This document shows, piece by piece, positions 1-4,844 of a DNA stretch of 7,333 nt. A model generated the notes under the pieces. The model saw only the letters and a program-made list of their open reading frames with translations. It was not told where the DNA came from and did no database searches. The stretch comes from JBDTMC01 sp039934475. Its GTDB lineage: Bacteria; Acidobacteriota; Terriglobia; Bryobacterales; Bryobacteraceae. Made by a program: the position numbers and the translations under genes. The stretch covers positions 1-7,333 of the forward strand of contig JBDTMC010000398.1 of NCBI GenBank assembly GCA_039934475.1, in the 5' to 3' direction. Each line of letters opens with the position of its first letter. Position 1 is the first letter of the stretch.

Positions 1-1
1 C

Positions 2-499
2 GCCCTGGTGTTCGACTTCGCCTCTCCCGCCCATCCGGCCGTTTCTGAGGAATTTCAGTTGCACGTTCAGGAGTACGTCAAGCTACACAAATCGGTGCCG
101 CCCCTGCGCATGACCAAACAGCGCAGGGAAATCGTCGAGCGCCGGCGCGCCCTCGCTGAGAAAATCCGTGAGTCGCGCCCCGCTGCCAAACAAGGAGACT
201 TCTTCACCCCCGAAGTCAGCGCCGAGGTTCGCCGCATCATCCAAAAGACCTTTCAAAGTTCCGCCGCGCCCAACGTCCGCAAGACCATTCGTCAGGGTAA
301 CCCCGTCAAAGGCTGGCAGCTCAGCGTCAATAGTGACTACCCCGATGGTCTCCCGCTGACCACCGTCCCGCCCACGCTCCTGCTCCAGCTTCCCCAGTTG
401 CCGACAGGTGTTGCCTACCGCATCATCGGCCACGATTTCGTCCTCGAAGACACAGAGGCAAGGCTCATCGTCGACTTTATTGAGGGGGCTCTTCCGTAA
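2..499 (+). CDS. Hypothetical protein, 3' portion (5' end outside window)
   Basis: I do not recognise a named family. The frame is open to the left edge, so this is probably the C-terminal part of a longer protein; a GTG at 8 would give 163 residues but has no visible ribosome binding site inside the window. Numbering from that GTG, residues 34-58 form a very basic, Arg/Glu-rich, probably helical stretch. Residues 66-82 (FTPEVSAEVRRIIQKTF) look like an amphipathic helix. The C-terminal part (105-160) has the pattern of a compact beta domain: SVNSDYPDGLPLTTVPP, a Leu/Pro linker, then YRIIGHDFVLEDTEARLIVDFI. From memory, similar tails occur in small uncharacterised proteins of other soil bacteria that carry a signal peptide; that is not verified, and any signal peptide here would lie upstream. 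The stop codon ends one base before the phosphoesterase ATG, so co-transcription is likely. Function unknown. Confidence 0.7.
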   Translation, partial: ALVFDFASPAHPAVSEEFQLHVQEYVKLHKSVPPLRMTKQRREIVERRRALAEKIRESRPAAKQGDFFTPEVSAEVRRIIQKTFQSSAAPNVRKTIRQGNPVKGWQLSVNSDYPDGLPLTTVPPTLLLQLPQLPTGVAYRIIGHDFVLEDTEARLIVDFIEGALP

Positions 500-500
500 A

Positions 501-1349
501 ATGACGATCGGACTTCCGCGCCGCGCCTTCCTTGGGCTGCTAGGCGCAGGCCTCTGGGCGCAGGACCTCACTCTGCCCGTCAAGTCGGGTTCCGTACGCT
601 TCGCCGCCATCGGCGACATGGGGACCGGAGAGCTGCCGCAATACCAGGTCGCCGAACGCATGTTCGAGTTCCACCAGAAGTTCCCCTTCGATTTTGTAAT
701 CATGCTCGGCGACAATATCTACGGTGGTAAATCCCCGCGCGACTTACAGAAGAAATTCGAGCTTCCTTACAAGCCGCTCCTGGACGCCGGTGTAAAATTC
801 TACGCCGCCCTCGGCAACCACGACGACACCAATCAACGTTTCTACAAACCATTCAATATGGAGGGCCGCCAATACTACTCGTTCCAGAAAGGCAACGCCC
901 ACTTCTTCGTTCTCGATACAAACTACCTCGATCCCCAGCAACTGCAATGGCTGGAAAAGGACCTCGCAGCGGCGAAGAAGACCGACTGGAAAATCTGCTA
1001 TTTCCACCACCCTCTCTATTCCTCGGCGGCCTTTCACAGCTCCTCCACCGAGTTACGAGTCATCCTCGAACCGCTATTCCAGACCTATGGAGTGCAAGTC
1101 GTCTTCGCCGGACACCAACACATCTACGAGCGAGTAAAACCGCAAAAAGGAATTACCTATTTCACCGCAGGAGCCGCCGGTGAACTCCGCGCCGGAGACC
1201 TCAGGAAGACCGACCTCACTGCCGCCGGCTACGACAAGGACCGCTCGTTCCTCTTGGTTGAGATCAGCGGCGACGACCTCTACTTTCAGGCCATCTCCCG
1301 CACCGGCCTGACCATCGATTCCGGCACCATCCCAAAGCAAGGTCTCTGA
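501..1349 (+). CDS. Tat-exported metallophosphoesterase, purple acid phosphatase-like
   Basis: A 282-residue calcineurin-like phosphoesterase, probably acting on phosphate esters outside the cytoplasm. All family metal-ligand blocks are present in order: GDMG (Asp39), GDNIY (Asp71, Tyr74), GNHD (Asn106, His107), FHH (His169/170) and GHQH (His205, His207). A Tyr in the GDNxY block is the hallmark of purple/tartrate-resistant acid phosphatases, where it ligates Fe(III); that points to the PAP branch rather than to cyclic-nucleotide or nuclease branches. The length suits the small PAP type. The N-terminus MTIGLPRRAFLGLLGAG carries a twin-arginine motif followed by a hydrophobic stretch and WAQD, so I infer export by Tat in folded form. 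I chose ATG 501, not the longer open frame from 408, because it starts exactly at the leader and upstream codons overlap the preceding gene. The best Shine-Dalgarno-like stretch (GAGGGGG, 482-488) lies 12 nt upstream, inside the previous gene, which fits coupled translation. The substrate cannot be read from the sequence. Confidence 0.9.
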   Translation: MTIGLPRRAFLGLLGAGLWAQDLTLPVKSGSVRFAAIGDMGTGELPQYQVAERMFEFHQKFPFDFVIMLGDNIYGGKSPRDLQKKFELPYKPLLDAGVKFYAALGNHDDTNQRFYKPFNMEGRQYYSFQKGNAHFFVLDTNYLDPQQLQWLEKDLAAAKKTDWKICYFHHPLYSSAAFHSSSTELRVILEPLFQTYGVQVVFAGHQHIYERVKPQKGITYFTAGAAGELRAGDLRKTDLTAAGYDKDRSFLLVEISGDDLYFQAISRTGLTIDSGTIPKQGL

Positions 1350-1398
1350 CCCGCAAAAAACCACTCCCGCCTTTGCCTATCGCCCTCGATCTTCTTTA

Positions 1399-1889
1399 TC
1401 ACTGGCACAGTGAAGATTCCGAATGACTTGCCCTTCCATAAATCGATCCAATCTTCCACCTGATCTCTTTCCACTTCCACCTTTGCCCCACGCCAGCAGC
1501 GGAAGCGGCCTCGCGAAGCTCACCGTCAAGAGTGGCGAGCGGCAGTCCCTCACGGATTGCTAGCTCCAGGCAGGGCGCATCGTAGGCACTGAGGTGGTAC
1601 TTCCGCGCCATCGGGAGAATTTGCTGCGCAAGCCAAGTGGCGGGGCGGTGCTCGACAGCGATCGGCAGTAGCCGCAGCCGCTCCAGGAATACGGCCTGCG
1701 CCGCCGCGTCCCTTCGGCTACGGCGCTCGGCAGTGCGCAGAACGTTCGCAACCTCAAAGGGCCGCAACGCGGGGACAATTGCCTGAGCCATTTCCAAGGA
1801 CTTTAAAACGGCAACCGCAAAAGGTGTAGACTCGCCTTCAAAGGCCCACTCAGGGTCATTGAAGCGTCGAGGACGAACTGACCGGTCAA
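1399..1889 (-). pseudogene. vapC: VapC-like PIN-domain toxin, frameshifted
   Basis: PIN-domain ribonuclease toxin of a type II toxin-antitoxin pair; the family cleaves RNA, often tRNA, in the cytoplasm. A TTG start at 1889 gives MTGQFVLDASMTLS, the typical VapC opening with the first catalytic Asp. The frame then breaks at about 1846-1848, where AGTGGGCC needs one more base (AGT-TGG-GCC would give the usual LSWAFE). From 1845 the other frame continues cleanly to the stop at 1399. The restored protein has 163 residues with all four acidic PIN residues: Asp8, Glu46 (PFEVANVL), Asp104 (LSAYDAPCLELA) and Asp122 (LATLDGEL). The TTG overlaps the antitoxin TGA (TATTGACC), the usual VapBC coupling. 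AAGGG (1904-1900) lies 10 nt before the TTG. About 25 residues follow the usual family end (AAGVGQRW), making it longer than the common 130-140. Either a decayed gene or a sequencing indel; as written no full-length toxin is made unless by frameshifting. Confidence 0.8.
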
Positions 1890-2143
1890 TACTTGTGACC
1901 CTTATGTACGAGGCCCTGAATGCTCTCGCCTGGACCGAGCGTGAGGTGGAATTCTTCCGGAAACGCGAGCATGCCGGCAACAGCGTGCCGCCGCCGTTCC
2001 TGCTCGTCTCCGGAATCAGTGGATGTTGACGCCGCAGCCGCTTCCAGTGCGCGTTCAATGACTTCTTCAGGGGAACTACCAATACCGCGAGCCAGCGCAG
2101 CTTGGAGCAACTCCTACCCGTGAGGTGTGAGGTTGGCCGTCAT
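1886..2143 (-). pseudogene. vapB: VapB-like antitoxin, interrupted by in-frame TAG
   Basis: Antitoxin partner of the adjacent VapC-like toxin; it would bind and block the toxin and, in this family, usually represses its own promoter. ATG at 2143 opens MTANLTPHG, then TAG (2116-2114), then in the same frame ELLQAALARGIGSSPEEVIERALEA and so on to the TGA at 1888-1886. Read through the TAG, the product has 85 residues in the usual order: a short N-terminal strand (LTP), a helix LLQAALARG, a helix SSPEEVIERAL, a Ser/Thr/Asp-rich linker (about 37-48), and a toxin-binding tail RRHAVAGMLAF...LTLGPGESIQGLVHKGHKY. That tail strongly resembles antitoxins paired with this toxin type, and I base the family call on it. 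Relatives usually have Glu or Gln where the TAG is, so a single C-to-T or G-to-T change explains it. A TTG at 2110 could give a 74-residue protein lacking the first ten residues, but only GGAG-like bases immediately beside it could serve as a ribosome site. Confidence 0.75.
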
Positions 2144-2234
2144 CGATATCAGTTTACGCCGGGTGTTTTCGCACGAACCAGCACGACCACCATCCGCAGT
2201 ATGATCCATTAAGCTCGGATCGAAAGACAAATCC

Positions 2235-3598
2235 ATGCGCCTTCTACTCACCGCCCTCTTATTCTCCTCGCTCTCACTACTCACGGCAGCCGAAATCACC
2301 GTCAACGCCCTCCTCGTCAACCGCATCGACGAAGCCAGGAAAGCAGTCGGCATCGTCGTCGCCACCATCGGTCCCAGCGGCCGCTCCATTACCGCCCACG
2401 GCCGGCTCGCCAAAGACCGTCCTCCATCGCCTGATGCCAACACCGTGTTTGAAATCGGCTCCATCACTAAGGTCTTCACGTCCCTCCTACTCGCCGATAT
2501 GGTAGAGCGCGGCGAAGTCACCCTCGACACCCCGTCCAGAAACTCCTCCCCGCCTCCGTGAAAATTCCCTCCCGCAACGGCAAACAGATCACGCTCCTCG
2601 ATCTCTCCATGCAGGTCTCCGGTCTGCCCCGCATGCCGGACAACTTCCACCCCGCCGATCCCGGCAACCCCTACGCCGATTACGGCGCCGCGCAGCTCTA
2701 CGAATTCCTCACTGGCTACACCCTCACCCGCGACATCGGCGAGAAGTACGAGTACTCCAATCTCGGCGTCGGCCTTCTCGGTCAAGCCCTCGCTCTCAAA
2801 GCCGGCATGACCTATGAAGCCCTCCTGCGCGCCCGCGTCCTCGGTCCTCTGGGCATGAAGGACACCACCATCACGCTCTCCGAGGACCAGAAAAAACGCC
2901 TCGCCACCGGTCACAGTGCCGCCCTCGCCCCCGTGAAGAACTGGGACCTCGACGCCATCGCCGGCGCCGGAGCCATCCGTTCCACCGCCAACGACATGCT
3001 TACGTTTCTCGCCGCCAATCTCGAACTGACCGACACCCCACTCAAAGCCGCCATGCGCCGCATGCGCACCCAGCGCCGGCCCACGGGCATGCCCGGAATC
3101 GATATCCTCATGACCTGGCACACCTTCACCCGCGGCGGCTCAGAGATCGTTTGGCACAATGGCGGCACCGGCGGCTATCACTCCTTCGCCGGCTTCGACC
3201 CCGCTAAGAAGACGGCGGTAGTCGTCCTTACCAATACCGCATACGACATCGACGACATCGGCCGTCACATCCTGGATCCCGAGTCTCCCGCTGCCCTTCT
3301 CGCGCCGCCCAAACAGCGCACGGAGATCGCCCTCGATGCCAAAGTTCTCCCCGCTTACGCCGGTGAATTCGTCCTCGCGCCCACGTTCTCCATTCGCGTC
3401 ACCGCCGAAGGCCCACACCTCTACGCGCAAGCCACCGCTCAACCGCGCTTCGAGATCTTCGCCGAAAAACCGGACGAGTTCTTCCTCAAAGTCGTAGACG
3501 CCCAGATCAACTTCATCCGCGACGCAACTGGCGCGGTGACGCACTTAGTCCTACACCAAAACGGCCGAGATCAAAAGGCGCCAAAGAAGATCCTTTAA
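2235..3598 (+). pseudogene. Exported serine beta-lactamase-fold hydrolase (class C/PBP-like), frameshifted
   Basis: Serine hydrolase of the beta-lactamase/penicillin-binding-protein fold (class C, AmpC/esterase EstB-like), likely secreted; members act as peptidases, esterases or beta-lactamases, and the substrate here is unknown. MRLLLTALLFSSLSLLTAA is a clear signal peptide. The SxxK motif is SITK (Ser76, Lys79). Just after LDTP the frame breaks: a run of four C (2530-2533) should be five, which restores DTPVQKLLPAS and joins the second frame that continues to the TAA at 3598. The restored protein has 454 residues. YSN (174-176) supplies the second motif and HNG (308-310) replaces the KTG box, as is common in class C-like hydrolases. 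Residues from about 360 (EIALDAKVLPAYAGEF) to the end form a small beta domain like those appended to such enzymes (DUF3471-like). Without the missing base, the first frame ends at 2561 after 108 residues, and a GTG at 2558 overlaps that stop by 4 nt (GTGA). The nucleophile and the other motifs would then be on different polypeptides, so I favour a broken gene or a sequencing error over two genes. Confidence 0.88.
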
Positions 3599-3610
3599 AT
3601 ATAAGGTTCT

Positions 3611-3634
3611 ATCGGCGTTCACCGGCGGCCAATA
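3611..3634 (+). repeat. Short 10-bp-unit repeat, two units
   Basis: ATCGGCGTTC followed by ACCGGCGGCC and then AATA. It lies in the 47-bp gap between the convergent hydrolase and RhaT-like genes. The units match those of a three-unit copy at 4705-4736 on the other side of the RhaT-like gene, in the same orientation. Similar intergenic strings are, to my recollection, dispersed in several GC-rich soil bacteria. It has no coding role here. Confidence 0.55.
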
Positions 3635-3645
3635 GATCTACGCCA

Positions 3646-4638
3646 CTAACCCTGCCGATTGCCCATAGCCATCAACAAAGTCGCCACCGCCAACAAACCC
3701 AACCCAAACCCCAGCGTCCGCCGCGCCGCGTCGCTCGCCTGTTTCCACTCCCCCGCAATCAATCCCGCCGCATTAGCGGTCATGATCATGAAAATCTGGA
3801 ACAAACCCCAACCCACAGACGTCCCCAGCGCCCCCAGCATCGCCGCCGCAGTCCCATATACCGAAACCGCGCCAATCCAAAGCACCCCCATCGCCACCGG
3901 AAACCACAGGTCCGGAAACACCGGTCGGAAGCGTCCCCACGTCTTGTTCTTATATAAAAGATAGACGGAGTACCCGAGATTCGGCCCCAGCCCACCTAAC
4001 AGAGCCACTGGCCACACCGCATACGCCGCATTCGCCGCCGCCGTCCCCCGTCTCACCGCCTCTACTCCAATCTCCTGCCCAAATGCCAGCGAGAAATTCA
4101 ACATCGGCGCCATCAATCCGCAGAGCACCGCCAGGAAAAGTGCCGGCAGGTACGCCGAGCGCCTTCCCTCCCTCATCCGTCCCGCCCGTCCAGCCAGGGC
4201 GATGCCCGCCACCATCACCACCACCCCGCTCAGAATAAAAACGCCATTTGAGGTCTTCAATACCTCAATCCGTTGAAAGAGGATCGGCACCATTGTCCCC
4301 AGCAACGCCCCTAAGCCGACGATGATCGCGTACCCCAGCGCCATCCCCAACCGCGCAATCGACAACCCGAACAGCACCTGCGCGATCCCCCACCCAAACC
4401 CGAACAGAAACGGCAAAGCGTAATCCCGCACCCCCAGGCTCGCGTACAAAGCAGAGGGATCCTTCACCAGCAGCAGCGTCAAAACGCCCGGAGCCGCCAC
4501 CAGGCTCACCAGCGTAAACACCAGCCACATATTCTCCCAGGCCCAACCTCGAACAAACTTTGAGGGCAGCATGCAGTTGCCCGACAGCAACCCCGCCGCA
4601 AGCGAAAGACCCAAACCAAGCCAAACCGTCGAGTTCAA
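3646..4638 (-). CDS. rhaT: RhaT-family sugar:proton symporter (L-rhamnose transporter-like)
   Basis: Inner-membrane carrier of the drug/metabolite-transporter superfamily, RhaT branch, 330 residues (E. coli RhaT is about 344). Ten hydrophobic segments can be placed at about 5-22, 36-57, 75-96, 100-121, 132-150, 162-182, 203-228, 244-265, 272-294 and 307-325. Family-like stretches are PSKFVRGWAWENMW after helix 1, the FGFGWGIAQVLFGLSIARLGMALG block, a basic cytoplasmic loop GRAGRMREGRR, and the late EWKQASDAARRTLGFGLGLL, which parallels the EWNNAGRRP region of the E. coli protein. In E. coli the protein imports L-rhamnose with a proton. No rhamnose catabolic or regulatory gene lies in the window, so the substrate is inferred from the family only. 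TTG at 4638 is the only usable start: the frame has a stop upstream (TAA at 4671-4669) and no ATG, GTG or TTG between. GAGAG lies about 7 nt before it. It is a single gene, convergent with the hydrolase and divergent from the large secreted protein. Confidence 0.85.
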   Translation of the reverse strand: MNSTVWLGLGLSLAAGLLSGNCMLPSKFVRGWAWENMWLVFTLVSLVAAPGVLTLLLVKDPSALYASLGVRDYALPFLFGFGWGIAQVLFGLSIARLGMALGYAIIVGLGALLGTMVPILFQRIEVLKTSNGVFILSGVVVMVAGIALAGRAGRMREGRRSAYLPALFLAVLCGLMAPMLNFSLAFGQEIGVEAVRRGTAAANAAYAVWPVALLGGLGPNLGYSVYLLYKNKTWGRFRPVFPDLWFPVAMGVLWIGAVSVYGTAAAMLGALGTSVGWGLFQIFMIMTANAAGLIAGEWKQASDAARRTLGFGLGLLAVATLLMAMGNRQG

Positions 4639-4667
4639 GGTTGTCTCTCGATTCTTAACAAGATCTT

Positions 4668-4673
4668 ATTATA
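4668..4673 (-). promoter_or_regulatory. Possible -10 box for the RhaT-like gene
   Basis: On the minus strand the bases read TATAAT, a perfect sigma-70-type -10 hexamer in an unusually AT-rich patch of a GC-rich window. It sits 29 bp upstream of the TTG start, which would give a leader of roughly 20-25 nt. The region 17 bp further upstream (AATCAT) does not resemble a -35 box, so this is a weak call. Confidence 0.35.
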
Positions 4674-4704
4674 TAAAACTCTTCTTCACTATGATTGGCC
4701 CCCC

Positions 4705-4736
4705 ATCGGCGTTTACCGGCGTTCATCGGCGGCAAA
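4705..4736 (+). repeat. Short 10-bp-unit tandem repeat, three units
   Basis: Three head-to-tail units, ATCGGCGTTT, ACCGGCGTTC and ATCGGCGGCA, in the 206-bp gap between the divergent RhaT-like gene and the large secreted protein. The sequence matches the two-unit copy at 3611-3634 in the same orientation, so the RhaT-like gene is bracketed by direct copies. No open frame, target-site duplication or terminal inverted repeat is associated with it. Confidence 0.6.
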
Positions 4737-4823
4737 TTATGCTTTTTCCCCTACCCACCCAAAAAAATCTCATCCCTCACCCTTCACAGTCTCCACCATT
4801 CCGTCGATATGCGCTGTAGGCAC

Positions 4824-4844
4824 CCGCCTAATAGGAACCGGCGG
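4824..4844 (+). promoter_or_regulatory. GC hairpin enclosing the Shine-Dalgarno of the large secreted protein
   Basis: CCGCC (4824-4828) can pair with GGCGG (4840-4844), leaving an 11-nt loop that contains AGGAA (4833-4837), a good ribosome binding site 7 nt before ATG 4845. A competing hairpin, TAGGC (4817-4821) with GCCTA (4826-4830), uses part of the same left arm. This could modulate initiation, but five-pair stems also arise by chance in GC-rich DNA. Confidence 0.3.

Noticed and set aside
408..500. Upstream extension of the phosphoesterase frame
   Set aside because: It overlaps the preceding gene, and the translation before ATG 501 shows no leader character, whereas 501 starts directly at the twin-arginine signal.
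1400..1412. CACTG-GCA-CAGTG hairpin between the phosphoesterase and the toxin gene
   Set aside because: A five-pair stem with no T run on either strand, lying at the toxin frame's end; not a convincing terminator.
2200..2205. TATGAT as a -10 box for the serine hydrolase
   Set aside because: One mismatch from consensus and suitably placed, but nothing resembling a -35 box lies 16-18 bp upstream. I found no convincing operator palindrome for VapBC in 2144-2234 either.
2114..3121. Long open frame on the minus strand (335 codons) opposite the serine hydrolase
   Set aside because: Its Gly/Val/Glu-rich translation is an antisense shadow of a GC-rich gene whose + strand reading has signal peptide, SxxK, YSN and HNG motifs. 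Only its last nine codons are meaningful, being the start of the antitoxin.
3780..3791. TCATGATCATGA perfect palindrome
   Set aside because: It lies inside the RhaT-like coding sequence and simply encodes part of helix 9 (FMIMT); no reason to call it a site.
4571..4819. 82-codon open frame on the + strand
   Set aside because: It overlaps the start of the RhaT-like gene and the repeat region, has no ribosome binding site that I can see, and has no family resemblance.
4695..4844. Upstream extension of the large secreted protein frame
   Set aside because: It crosses the intergenic repeat and would place the signal peptide about 50 residues inside the protein. Starts at 4845 or 4860 have ribosome sites and leave the signal peptide at the N-terminus.
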